Origin: Psychrobacter sp. 4Dc
GTDB lineage: Bacteria; Pseudomonadota; Gammaproteobacteria; Pseudomonadales; Moraxellaceae
NCBI RefSeq assembly: GCF_002836715.1
Contig: NZ_PJAT01000087.1
Coordinates: 1-48,780, forward strand
Direction: 5' to 3'
DNA: 48,780 nt
In this document: positions 17,024-25,924 of the stretch, piece after piece
Numbering within the stretch: the first letter of the stretch is position 1
Layout of the letters: each line of letters begins with the position of its first letter
Made by a program: the position numbers and the translations under genes
Notes under the pieces: generated by a model
The model's database searches: none
What the model was told of the DNA's origin: nothing
Seen by the model: only the letters and a program-made list of their open reading frames with translations

Positions 17024-17365
17024 ATGACAGCACTATCACAAAACAGCTGCGAAGCTTGCCGCATTGGCGCACCGAAAGTTGAAGAAGCCGAAGCACGAGA
17101 ACTATTACCGCAAATTCCTGATTGGTCATTGATTGAAGTAGATGGTATTCAGCAATTGCAGCGTCAGTATAAATTTAAAAACTTCGTCTCAGCAATGGCA
17201 TTTGCCAATCAACTGGCAGAAATCGCTGAAGCAGAAGGACATCATCCGGGTATATTGGTAGAGTGGGGTAAGGCTACGGTCACTTGGTGGTCGCATAGCA
17301 TCAAGGGTTTGCATCGCAATGATTTTGTCATGGCAGCTAAGACCGATGACTTACTAGGCAAGTAA
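17024..17365 (+). CDS. phhB: Pterin-4a-carbinolamine dehydratase
   Basis: This 113-residue cytosolic protein dehydrates 4a-hydroxytetrahydropterin made by PhhA, keeping the cofactor cycle running. The family motif [19 protein letters not shown] holds the catalytic histidines, and the C-terminal [16 protein letters not shown] matches the family end. It lies 124 bp after phhA with an AAAAGGA ribosome site and is very probably in the same transcript. Confidence 0.93.
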   Translation: MTALSQNSCEACRIGAPKVEEAEARELLPQIPDWSLIEVDGIQQLQRQYKFKNFVSAMAFANQLAEIAEAEGHHPGILVEWGKATVTWWSHSIKGLHRNDFVMAAKTDDLLGK

Positions 17366-17474
17366 TAAGTTGCTTCACTAGCAAGTCACTTTAATCGTAC
17401 TTCTACCATTAAAATTAAAATTAAAATCAAACCCAATTTAGTGCCAGTATTTACTGGCATTTTAAGGATGTGTC

Positions 17475-18878
17475 ATGCCACCAAAACCGCTTACATTAAT
17501 CAGTGCCAAGCTCGCCTTCATTATATCCGCCATCGTCATCGGTATCATGGGCATCACCATGATTGGCTTTGGCTGGGTGCCTCATCTGTCTCTTATCTTG
17601 GCCATCTGTGTGCTACTGGCTATCGGTATGTACAAAGGTCTCAGCTTTGATGACATGCAAGCGCAAATGGCCTCAGGTGTCATGCGCGGTATTAGTGCCA
17701 TCTATTTGTTCTTCTTTATTGGACTGATGGTTGCGGCTTTGATGATGTCTGGTGCGATTCCTACACTCATGTATGTAGGCTTTCAGCTGATCTCACCTGA
17801 GTATTATTATATCTCTGCCTTTATCTTGACCTCTATTATCGGTATTGCATTGGGTAGTAGTTTGACGACTGCAGCGACTTTGGGCGTGGCCTTTATTGGT
17901 ATGAGTAACGCCTTTGATGCCAATGTGGCGATAGCGGCGGGGGCAGTAGTATCAGGTGCGTTCTTCGGCGATAAGATGTCACCCTTGTCTGATACTTGTA
18001 CGATTGCGTCTTCAGTAGTCGGTATCGATCTGTTTGAGCATATTCGCAATATGATGTATACGACCGTACCTGCATGGATACTGACGGTTATCTTGTTTTG
18101 GATGTTCTCAGGACAGACGACCAGTGCTGATCTGAGTCAAGTGACGATATTGCAAGGTCAGCTGATAGATAGTGGGTTGGTACATGGGTATTCGGTATTA
18201 CCCTTTGTGATATTGGTTGGATTGGCGCTGTTTCGGGTCAATGCAATTTATACGATTATCTGTACCATTGCCGCGGCACTGATCATTACTTATATCCATA
18301 GCTCACCAAGCTTTGGTCAATTGGGTGGTTACTTGTTTGCAGGCTATGCTCCTGCTGAATCATTAGAGCTGGGTGAGGTAGGTGGTATGCTGTCGCGTGG
18401 CGGTGTACAGAGTATGTTCTTTACTCAGGCGATTGTGATACTGGCATTAAGCTTAGGTGGTCTATTAACGGCACTAGGGATTCTGCCTGCACTGCTATCT
18501 GGTATTAAAGACACATTGACGACATCAGGACGAGCGATATTTGCGGCAGCGATGTCGGCATTGAGCATTAACGTGCTGATTGGTGAGCAGTATTTGAGTA
18601 TCTTGTTGTCAGGTACAGCATTTCGTTCGACGTTTGAGCGTTTGAACTTACATCCAAAGAATTTGTCTCGGACGATTGAGGATGCGGGAACGGTGATTAA
18701 TCCGCTGGTGCCTTGGAGTGTGTGCGGGGTGTTTATCAGTCAGGCGTTAGGGGTGCCGGTATTAGATTACTTGCCTTATGCGTTCTTCTGTTATTTGTCA
18801 CTGCTATTGACGCTGCTATTCGGGTTCACGGGGCTGACGATTAGTCGGGTTAAAGAGGGGAAGGTGGTTGAAGCATGA
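17475..18878 (+). CDS. NhaC-family membrane antiporter/transporter
   Basis: This 467-residue integral membrane protein has about 11-12 hydrophobic segments and NhaC-family signatures (GSSLTTAATLGVAFIGM, FFGDKMSPLSDTCTIAS, EDAGTVINPLVPWSVCG). Classic NhaC proteins exchange Na+ and H+, but the family also includes MleN, which exchanges malate and lactate. Its place as the last gene after hpd-phhA-phhB and before a terminator suggests uptake of phenylalanine, tyrosine or a keto acid; this is inference. ATG 17475 is used with a TTAAGGA ribosome site. Confidence 0.75.
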   Translation: MPPKPLTLISAKLAFIISAIVIGIMGITMIGFGWVPHLSLILAICVLLAIGMYKGLSFDDMQAQMASGVMRGISAIYLFFFIGLMVAALMMSGAIPTLMYVGFQLISPEYYYISAFILTSIIGIALGSSLTTAATLGVAFIGMSNAFDANVAIAAGAVVSGAFFGDKMSPLSDTCTIASSVVGIDLFEHIRNMMYTTVPAWILTVILFWMFSGQTTSADLSQVTILQGQLIDSGLVHGYSVLPFVILVGLALFRVNAIYTIICTIAAALIITYIHSSPSFGQLGGYLFAGYAPAESLELGEVGGMLSRGGVQSMFFTQAIVILALSLGGLLTALGILPALLSGIKDTLTTSGRAIFAAAMSALSINVLIGEQYLSILLSGTAFRSTFERLNLHPKNLSRTIEDAGTVINPLVPWSVCGVFISQALGVPVLDYLPYAFFCYLSLLLTLLFGFTGLTISRVKEGKVVEA

Positions 18879-18893
18879 TAAGTGATGATTGAT

Positions 18894-18932
18894 AAAAAAA
18901 GGTGGGGCTAATATTAGCTCCACCTTTTTTGT
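18894..18932. terminator. Bidirectional terminator
   Basis: An A7 tract, the stem AGGTGGGGCT/AGCTCCACCT with one G-U pair, a 6-base loop and a T6 tract lie between the convergent transporter and SIP genes, serving both. Confidence 0.88.
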
Positions 18933-18946
18933 TTCGAAATACGTAA

Positions 18947-19693
18947 CTACTGATCTTCCGTTTGCGCATCCTGACTTTTGACGATTTTATGCTGATCCTC
19001 TGTGCTATCGACTTTCCAGTAGCTAGAAACATATAAATGCGTCTTTGGTATTGCGCACTCAACTTTGAAGTACTGGCGCAGTGCACGCATACTATGAAAC
19101 TCACAAGCTGCCCAAACAGCAGGTTGACCATCAAGCCAGTTCAATGATTTAACACAGTCCAGTAAAGGGCTATCGTCTGCATTTGGATGGGCATTAATCA
19201 CCCAATGTATCTCGACGTTCTCTGGTTTTTTGAGCGTCTGACGATCTGCCTCAGTCGTCACTTCAAGTACTGCGTAACCACGAGCATCAGTAGGTAACTG
19301 TGCTAAGTTGACCGTAATCGCTGGTAGCGCGGTCATATCACCGACTAATAAAAACCAATCTGCTTCATTGTTGATGAGTTTTTTTGGCCCTGGACCACCT
19401 ATCAGAATTTGATCGCCGACTTGCGCATTTTGTGCCCATGCTGATGCAGGTCCTTCTGTTTCATGTAAAGCAAAGTCAACATCTATTGCGTCTTCACGTT
19501 GCACGCTCACCGTATAAGTACGCATCAGTGGGCGGCTACCTGCATCTTGAGGGAATATCAGTTTGATATAAGCACTTTCTTGATCGATAGGAAAATCAAC
19601 CATGCCAGCACCGCCAAGCGTGACACGGCACATATTTGGCGTAATGTATTTAGTGCCAATAACTTCTAGTACTCTTGGAGTAGGTTTTGCCAT
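18947..19693 (-). CDS. Siderophore-interacting protein (ferric-siderophore reductase, ViuB type)
   Basis: This 248-residue cytosolic flavoprotein releases iron from imported siderophores by reduction. It has the N-terminal FAD-binding barrel (RPLMRTYTVS and the GPASAWAQNAQVGD loop) and the C-terminal SIP NAD(P)H domain (FLLVGDMTALPAI, WAACEFHSMRALR, YWKVDS). The start at 19693 follows an AAGGA site. It lies just downstream of the TonB-dependent receptor gene on the same strand, 80 bp away, so the two are likely co-transcribed under Fur. Confidence 0.88.
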   Translation of the reverse strand: MAKPTPRVLEVIGTKYITPNMCRVTLGGAGMVDFPIDQESAYIKLIFPQDAGSRPLMRTYTVSVQREDAIDVDFALHETEGPASAWAQNAQVGDQILIGGPGPKKLINNEADWFLLVGDMTALPAITVNLAQLPTDARGYAVLEVTTEADRQTLKKPENVEIHWVINAHPNADDSPLLDCVKSLNWLDGQPAVWAACEFHSMRALRQYFKVECAIPKTHLYVSSYWKVDSTEDQHKIVKSQDAQTEDQ

Positions 19694-19773
19694 ATTGTGC
19701 TTTCCTTCTAACAGCGGGTTAGGGGCTAGGGGTTGGCTTACTAATAGAACCAACCCGCTGCTTGTAAATTTGA

Positions 19774-21951
19774 TTAAAAATTGGCTTTTAGACTGACTGA
19801 CATTTGACGTTCAGGTCCCATCCAGCAGTTATCGATGTCGTAACACGCACCAACATAGGTCTTATCAAACAGATTGTTGATACTAGCTCCTACCGCCAGC
19901 ATAGGATTGATTTGATAACTGCCACCAATATCGACCAAGGTCACGCTTGGTAGCTCATCTGTGTTTTGCTTGTCAATCTGCATACCGTCTTCGTAACGAA
20001 TGCCAGCATTAAGAGTGAGCTTGTCCGTAGCATAGTAGTCTGCCCATAGCGTGGCTTTGTGTTTAGCAGTTTGGGCAGGAGTGTTGCCGACCACATCAGG
20101 GTTGAACTCATCTTCTGTGATCTCAGCATCGGTGTAGCTGTAGCTTGCCGCGAGATCTACCCAGTCATTAAGCATACGACTGCCTGATACCTCAAAGCCT
20201 TTTGATTGAATTTCACCAGTTTGAACTTTCTGTCGATAATCAGCAGGATTGGTTACTACGACATTTTTCTGTGTGATATCGAATACGGCAAGCGTTCCTT
20301 GAGTGGCATGGTCTGGAGACAGATATTTGAGGCCTGCTTCTAGCTGATCAGCAGTGCTTGGTTCAAAAGGTTCATTAGTAATAAAGTTGCTACCAACAAC
20401 GGGCTGGAATGACTCTGAATAGCTGACAAATGGTGATAAACCATTGTCAAAATCATAAATCGCAGCAAAACGGCCGCTAGTCTTTGATGCATCATTACCA
20501 AACGTCTCATTATTATAAACTGCACCTTGAGAGGCGTCAGTTTGCTCGGTCGTACTCTCGAAGTTGTCGTGACGTAGTCCGGCTACAACGGTCAAATCTT
20601 GCCACCTCATCTCGTCTTGCACATAGAATCCAAGCTGGTTTTGTTCGATATCTTGCGTCTGACGATAGGTATCTAGCGGTAGCGTAGCCGTATTTACTTG
20701 TGAGTAGTCTGGATTAGACAAGTCAAGATTTGGCGAGCCATTTGCACCAGCATCATAGTAAATCGCGCTGCTGTCTGTCTCTTGATACTCAGCACCGAAC
20801 AGTAGATTGTGCGAGGTATTGGCAGTATCGAATGTATAGGCCAGTTGGTTATCTGTGGTCCAATTATTCATGCTCTCATCCGTGGTATATGCCACGCGAT
20901 TGAGAATCGTGTCACTGCCCTCTACAAACCCTCTATTATACATATTGCGTTGTTGCGCCTCGGCATCGGTATAGCGCGTGATATGTTTAAAAGTCAACTG
21001 GTCATTGATATCCCAGTTCACAGTAACACTTGGCATAAATACTTCTTTACTAAATTTATTCCATTCATCGCCTGCATAGGCATCACTGCCGAGCTTGCCA
21101 TAGCTTGCCTTGTAGACAGTGCCGACAGCAGGTAAGGGGGTAGATGGTACCATCTCTGGATCATCTTGATAAAACAGATTGGCAAGTACCGAGACATCAT
21201 CAGTTGCCTGCCATTCAAGCGATGGATTAATCAGCAATCGCTCTTCTTCTGTGGTTTGCATTTGACCGTCTTTTTGGCGTTTTAGCGCAACAAATCGATA
21301 ATCCAAGGTGTCCGTGATAGGCCCTGTACTATCGACGGCCACTTCTTTTAGGTTCTGATGGCCGAGTCGAAGCTGCACTTCGTTCTCTTGAGTGCTTTTA
21401 GGGGCTTTGGCGATTTGGTTCACCATACCGCCGGGTGCTGCATAGCCATAGAGGGAAGATGCAGGACCTTTCACCACCTCGACCGCTTCAGTCGCATAGA
21501 CATCGACTTGTGGCATTAGGTTCCAAGCGCCATCGTAGGGCAGTCTTAGTCCGTCATAAAAGTTTGAGTAGGTTTTAAATCCGCGGATATTGTACTCATC
21601 AAAAACAGATACCGTACCGCGGCTCTCAGAGCTTACGCCTGGCTCATAACGTAATGCAGCATTGACACTATCAGCCTGACGCTTTTGCAACAGGTCTTGA
21701 TCAATTCTGGTATAACTCATTGGCGCATCGTTTGGATCCAATGCAGTTTTGGTGCCAGTACTACGATAGCCATCTGAGTAGACGGTAATAGCATCTAAGG
21801 TAGCTGATGGTGTAGCAGCCTCATCGTTTTCAGTATTGTTTGTCGTCTCTACAGCGTAAGCGGCGTGACTCATACCCATGATCAGGCCAATTTGTACTGC
21901 TGTGGTGAGATATTTTTTGCGAATGACGTTAGTGGTTAGATGAGACCGCAT
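19774..21951 (-). CDS. TonB-dependent siderophore receptor, FhuA/FoxA-like
   Basis: This 725-residue outer-membrane receptor has a signal peptide, then the plug domain (RQADSVNAALRYEPGV, YNIRGFKTYSNFYDGLRLPYD, VEVVKGPASSLYGYAAPGGMVN) and a 22-strand barrel ending in the aromatic F. The paired cysteines near the C-terminus (GACYDIDNCW) and plug motifs are shared with FhuA/FoxA-type hydroxamate receptors; a hydroxamate ligand is inferred. AGAGGAAA is its ribosome site. A near-perfect Fur box lies about 80-100 bp upstream. Confidence 0.88.
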   Translation of the reverse strand: MRSHLTTNVIRKKYLTTAVQIGLIMGMSHAAYAVETTNNTENDEAATPSATLDAITVYSDGYRSTGTKTALDPNDAPMSYTRIDQDLLQKRQADSVNAALRYEPGVSSESRGTVSVFDEYNIRGFKTYSNFYDGLRLPYDGAWNLMPQVDVYATEAVEVVKGPASSLYGYAAPGGMVNQIAKAPKSTQENEVQLRLGHQNLKEVAVDSTGPITDTLDYRFVALKRQKDGQMQTTEEERLLINPSLEWQATDDVSVLANLFYQDDPEMVPSTPLPAVGTVYKASYGKLGSDAYAGDEWNKFSKEVFMPSVTVNWDINDQLTFKHITRYTDAEAQQRNMYNRGFVEGSDTILNRVAYTTDESMNNWTTDNQLAYTFDTANTSHNLLFGAEYQETDSSAIYYDAGANGSPNLDLSNPDYSQVNTATLPLDTYRQTQDIEQNQLGFYVQDEMRWQDLTVVAGLRHDNFESTTEQTDASQGAVYNNETFGNDASKTSGRFAAIYDFDNGLSPFVSYSESFQPVVGSNFITNEPFEPSTADQLEAGLKYLSPDHATQGTLAVFDITQKNVVVTNPADYRQKVQTGEIQSKGFEVSGSRMLNDWVDLAASYSYTDAEITEDEFNPDVVGNTPAQTAKHKATLWADYYATDKLTLNAGIRYEDGMQIDKQNTDELPSVTLVDIGGSYQINPMLAVGASINNLFDKTYVGACYDIDNCWMGPERQMSVSLKANF

Positions 21952-22031
21952 CAGATTTCCTCTTGGACTAAAATGATTAAATATTATTTGTAACAGTTAA
22001 AGCAAATTTATAAGGATGCTAATAATAACAC

Positions 22032-22052
22032 TAATGATAATTATTATCATTA
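22032..22052. promoter_or_regulatory. Fur box (perfect palindrome)
   Basis: A perfect 21-bp palindrome, TAATGATAAT-T-ATTATCATTA, matches the Fur consensus built from GATAAT hexamers. It lies upstream of the FhuA-like receptor and could also act on the divergent PepSY gene. The rest of the 432-bp spacer (21952-22383) shows no gene. Confidence 0.88.
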
Positions 22053-22383
22053 AAAATTACAACGAGACAGTTTTGAGAAGTATTTGCACTGTTAATAAGG
22101 GGCTAAAGACAGAGTATTGCGAATAGAGCCATGCAGATTTACTATTTGGAGCGATGTATTTTAAACGATGGTTTTTGTCAGATTTTTCTCGTATTATGCA
22201 GCAGCATTCTGAATACAATTATTTACAGTAGGATTTTTACATCGCTGTATTGCAGTCATCATACGGCGTCATCCTAGTTCTTTGCGAGACTTTTTAAGAT
22301 TGGCCTTGCAAGCAGATACATCACTATTATCGATAGGTTTACGTTGTTTATTGAGCAACCAAAGATTGTTTAAGGTCACATTT

Positions 22384-23889
22384 ATGGACACACCCTCCAA
22401 CCAATCCACCAATAACCAACGCTATTTCACAGTGTGGCGTTGGCATTTTTATGCAGGCATTTTTGTTGCTCCCTTTTTAATTGTCTTAGCGATAACGGCG
22501 CTCGGTATGCTGTTTATGTCCAACACAGTAGGACGTGATAACGACCGCTTAACGGTTATCGTGCCAGAGTCTACGGTTCAAGCACCTGTCTCTACTCAAG
22601 CAAAGAACGCGCTGAGCACCTTGTCTGATAGCACACTGGTTAAATATATCGCCCCTCGTGATACCGATACGGTGGCTTTATTTCAGATAAAATCAGACGA
22701 CCAAAACAATATGGTGGCAGTCAACCCCTATACAGCCGATATCGTCCAAAGTGTGCCTACCAGTAGTGGTCTTTATAGTACGTTCAATGATATTCACAGT
22801 GATTTGCTGATTGGCAAAGTCGGTGATTATTTGTTAGAAACGGCGGCATCATTAACCATTTTAATGATTTTGTCTGGTTGGTATCTGTGGTGGCAAAAAC
22901 GTAAATCAGTCAAAGCGATGTTGATACCTAGTGAAAGGGTAACCAATAAGAAAAAGCGCTCTTTTATCCGTACGATTCATGCGACATTGGGTAGTTGGAT
23001 ATCTGTGCTGCTACTGTTTTTCTGTATATCAGGTATGGCATGGGCAGGTGTATGGGGCGAAAGAGTGGTGCAAGCATGGAGCCAGTTTCCTGCGGGTAAG
23101 TGGGGCGTTGCACCTGTTCCTGTATCGATTGACCACAGTCAACATGCTGCTATGCAAGAGTCTACACCAGCGCCGCATGTACATGGTGCGGCAGCGTCTG
23201 AAGCGCATACTGAAGCACCCACGCATGGCAGTGCCCTAAACTCTGGCGACACCAAAGAAGTTCCTTGGGTACTTGAGCTGACGCCAATGCCTGTGTCAGG
23301 CACGACCATGGGTAAAGATGGTATCGCCGCCAATATACCCATTATGATTGATACAGTGGATCGCTACGCTCGTGAAATCGGCTTTGAAGGGCGTTATCAA
23401 TTGAACCTACCACAAGGTAGTACAGGCGTCTGGACCATTAGCCAAGATTCAATGAGCTATGATATGAAAAGTCCGACAGCAGATCGTACAGTACATATCG
23501 ACCGTTATTCGGGCAATGTCTTAGCTGATATTCATTTTGATGACTATAATGCGTTTGGTAAGTTTATGGCGGCAGGTCTCGCACTGCATATGGGCACGCT
23601 CGGCTGGTGGAGCTTACTGGCCAATGTGCTGTTTTGTCTATCGGTGATTGCCATGTGTGTGAGTGGCTATGTCATGTGGTGGCAGCGTCGCCCGCGTCAT
23701 GCTAGTGAGTATCGCGGCCTCAACCCGCCAGCGCGTGGGCAGCGTTTTACCGTTTGGTGGCCGCTCGCTATTCCTTTATTGGCAGTGGCTATCATATTCC
23801 CAACTGCCATTATTGCGATTGTGATTATTGCGTTATTGGACTTTTTAGTGATTTCTCGTGTTGGGTTTTTGCAGAAATGGTTAAAATAA
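22384..23889 (+). CDS. PepSY-associated transmembrane protein (PiuB-like)
   Basis: This 501-residue inner-membrane protein has about five transmembrane segments: one near residues 15-40 (WRWHFYAGIFVAPF, the PepSY_TM start), one near 155-170, one near 195-215 and two or three after residue 400. PepSY domains lie between them. A periplasmic His-rich stretch (HSQHAAMQ, PHVHGAAASEAHTEAPTHG) may bind metal or haem. PiuB-type proteins are iron-regulated and commonly neighbour siderophore receptors, probably acting in ferric-siderophore reduction. The start at 22384 has an AAGG site; the open upstream extension is AT-rich spacer. Confidence 0.8.
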   Translation: MDTPSNQSTNNQRYFTVWRWHFYAGIFVAPFLIVLAITALGMLFMSNTVGRDNDRLTVIVPESTVQAPVSTQAKNALSTLSDSTLVKYIAPRDTDTVALFQIKSDDQNNMVAVNPYTADIVQSVPTSSGLYSTFNDIHSDLLIGKVGDYLLETAASLTILMILSGWYLWWQKRKSVKAMLIPSERVTNKKKRSFIRTIHATLGSWISVLLLFFCISGMAWAGVWGERVVQAWSQFPAGKWGVAPVPVSIDHSQHAAMQESTPAPHVHGAAASEAHTEAPTHGSALNSGDTKEVPWVLELTPMPVSGTTMGKDGIAANIPIMIDTVDRYAREIGFEGRYQLNLPQGSTGVWTISQDSMSYDMKSPTADRTVHIDRYSGNVLADIHFDDYNAFGKFMAAGLALHMGTLGWWSLLANVLFCLSVIAMCVSGYVMWWQRRPRHASEYRGLNPPARGQRFTVWWPLAIPLLAVAIIFPTAIIAIVIIALLDFLVISRVGFLQKWLK

Positions 23890-23927
23890 GCGCATAGCAG
23901 AATACAGCTGTTCCTTATATAGTAAAA

Positions 23928-23958
23928 GAGCGCCTTATAGTAAGGCGCTCCTTTTTTT
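23928..23958. terminator. Intrinsic terminator after the PepSY gene
   Basis: A perfect 10-bp GC-rich stem GAGCGCCTTA/TAAGGCGCTC with a 3-base loop is followed by a C and seven T residues. Confidence 0.92.
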
Positions 23959-24058
23959 GCTTAAAAAATGCTTAGATTAACTGCCATTTAGCTTAAAGTT
24001 GATCAAACGTTTTATGGGATTGAAATAGCTCGGTCCATGCTAGTAGTTAAAGCATTGC

Positions 24059-25828
24059 TTACTTAAGCATAGCAATGGCATCTTTGCTAGCACGCTGTCG
24101 CTCTTCGGCATTTAACTCAATGAGACGGCCTTCTTTCATCAGTAATAATCGATCAGCATGCTCAAAATAACCGTCATCATGACTAATAATAAACAATGTC
24201 TTACCCATGGCTTTTAGCTCAGGGATGAGCGTTTGGTAAAACACGCGGCGAAAGGCAGGGTCTTGGTCGGCTGCCCACTCATCGAGCAGTAATATGTCTT
24301 TTTGTTCGGCGACGGCGATTAGCATGGCCAAGCGTTTTCTCTGACCTTGCGACAGCTTATCTGTAGAGAGTTTATGGTCAGACACACTTACTTTTTCTTG
24401 TAGATTGAGCTTATGCAGCCAGTCAGACACTAGGTCAGCATCAGGCTCATTGCCCTCATATCCAATCAGTTGCTTAAATAGATGTTGGTCGCTAAAAATC
24501 GCGGAAAATAGCTGTCTAAAATCGGCGTTGTTCTCTGAATTAACGCTTTGTCCATCGACTTGTACCGTTCCTGTAGTAGGAGTAAAGATACCAGTAATGA
24601 TTTTGGCAAGGGTAGATTTACCGCTACCATTCGCACCGATCAAGAAAACCACATCGCCTCGTTGCAAGGTTAAATTGACGGACTTTAAGATATTATTGGT
24701 AGGGTTTTGATTGCTATCACTGTTATCGCTATTTTGAGTATTATCATTAACTGCTGTGTCTGGTGCATTACTATTATGACTACTGCCTACATAGCGATAA
24801 TTGATATTATTCAAAGTTATAGATTTCCAGTCCTGTGCAACAGTATTTGTCGCAAAGCTCGGCTGATGCTCGGCCAATTCTAAAGACTGTATCTTTTCTA
24901 GCGCAACTTGAGCGGTCTGCAATGTTGGGTAAGCGCCAACCGCATGTAGGAGCGGCGACTGCATAAACAAAATCGTCAAAGAAAAAGTAGTGGCAACCCC
25001 CATCGGAATATCGAGATAATTGGCCACTGCAAACACGATACCAATCGATGCGAACATCATAATATTGGACCAGTTCACCGCTGATAAATGAAAAGTATCA
25101 GACTTGGTCACGGTCTTCTCGTACGATTTGGCATGAGCCAAAAAATCATCTGTATACAGTTTTTCTGCTCGATGTTGATTAAGAGCAAGCTCTTTACGAC
25201 CTTCTATTATCGATTGATAATCCTGATATAACGCATCATTAATCTCTCTTAATTCGGTCAAATGGGTATAGACATGCTTGACCAATATGGTACTTATCCA
25301 AATCGTCATCACAATCCAAAACATGACAATGAACAATAATGGCAACGACAACCAGCCCAGATATAGCCCAACGCCAACAGACAAAATAATACCTTGTACC
25401 AGCTCTGGCATACGAACAAAAGCAACAGTAATCGATTGAATATCTGAAGATAAGCTGGCAAGTAAGCGTGCGCTACCCAGATGGTCTATCTGAGGAACGG
25501 TAGTATCGATGATTTGTTTGACCAGTTTTGTTCTAAGCTCATAGACGAATCGATGTCCCAATCGCGTCAATGCATATTGCGACAAAAATGTCGTTACTAG
25601 CAGTAACAACACCAGCAGTGAAAACTGCGCCAAACTTAACCAAGATAAGGTATCGAATACTGGCTGACTGATAAAGGTATGATTGATATAGGCAATAATA
25701 CCCACGCTGACAGCGGCATTGACCAAATTTAGCAAAATGACTTTGAGAAAAGGCAGACGATAATTCGCCCAAATCATATGGTATAAAGAAGCAGTCATGC
25801 GAGAGGACGCTGTGGTATGAGAGGACAT
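24059..25828 (-). CDS. Cyclic peptide/siderophore-type ABC exporter (fused permease-ATPase)
   Basis: This 589-residue half-transporter has six transmembrane segments (residues about 25-300) and a C-terminal ATPase with Walker A GANGSGKST (Lys404), signature LSQGQRKRLA and Walker B DILLLDEWAADQDP. A low-complexity Asn/Ser-rich insertion (near residues 350-375) precedes the ATPase core. The family (SyrD, PvdE, YojI) exports cyclic peptides or siderophore precursors. Between two TonB receptor genes, and with no siderophore synthetase present, it could handle siderophore recycling or periplasmic trafficking. The ribosome site is weak, and ATG 25798 is an alternative start. Confidence 0.82.
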   Translation of the reverse strand: MSSHTTASSRMTASLYHMIWANYRLPFLKVILLNLVNAAVSVGIIAYINHTFISQPVFDTLSWLSLAQFSLLVLLLLVTTFLSQYALTRLGHRFVYELRTKLVKQIIDTTVPQIDHLGSARLLASLSSDIQSITVAFVRMPELVQGIILSVGVGLYLGWLSLPLLFIVMFWIVMTIWISTILVKHVYTHLTELREINDALYQDYQSIIEGRKELALNQHRAEKLYTDDFLAHAKSYEKTVTKSDTFHLSAVNWSNIMMFASIGIVFAVANYLDIPMGVATTFSLTILFMQSPLLHAVGAYPTLQTAQVALEKIQSLELAEHQPSFATNTVAQDWKSITLNNINYRYVGSSHNSNAPDTAVNDNTQNSDNSDSNQNPTNNILKSVNLTLQRGDVVFLIGANGSGKSTLAKIITGIFTPTTGTVQVDGQSVNSENNADFRQLFSAIFSDQHLFKQLIGYEGNEPDADLVSDWLHKLNLQEKVSVSDHKLSTDKLSQGQRKRLAMLIAVAEQKDILLLDEWAADQDPAFRRVFYQTLIPELKAMGKTLFIISHDDGYFEHADRLLLMKEGRLIELNAEERQRASKDAIAMLK

Positions 25829-25924
25829 AGTAACTCAGTAATAGAATAAATTTTTGATAGCAGAAAAGGGAGTAGGTCGCGCCTAATCCCTTTTATAAAA
25901 CCTAAGAAAGCCTACTAATAAATC

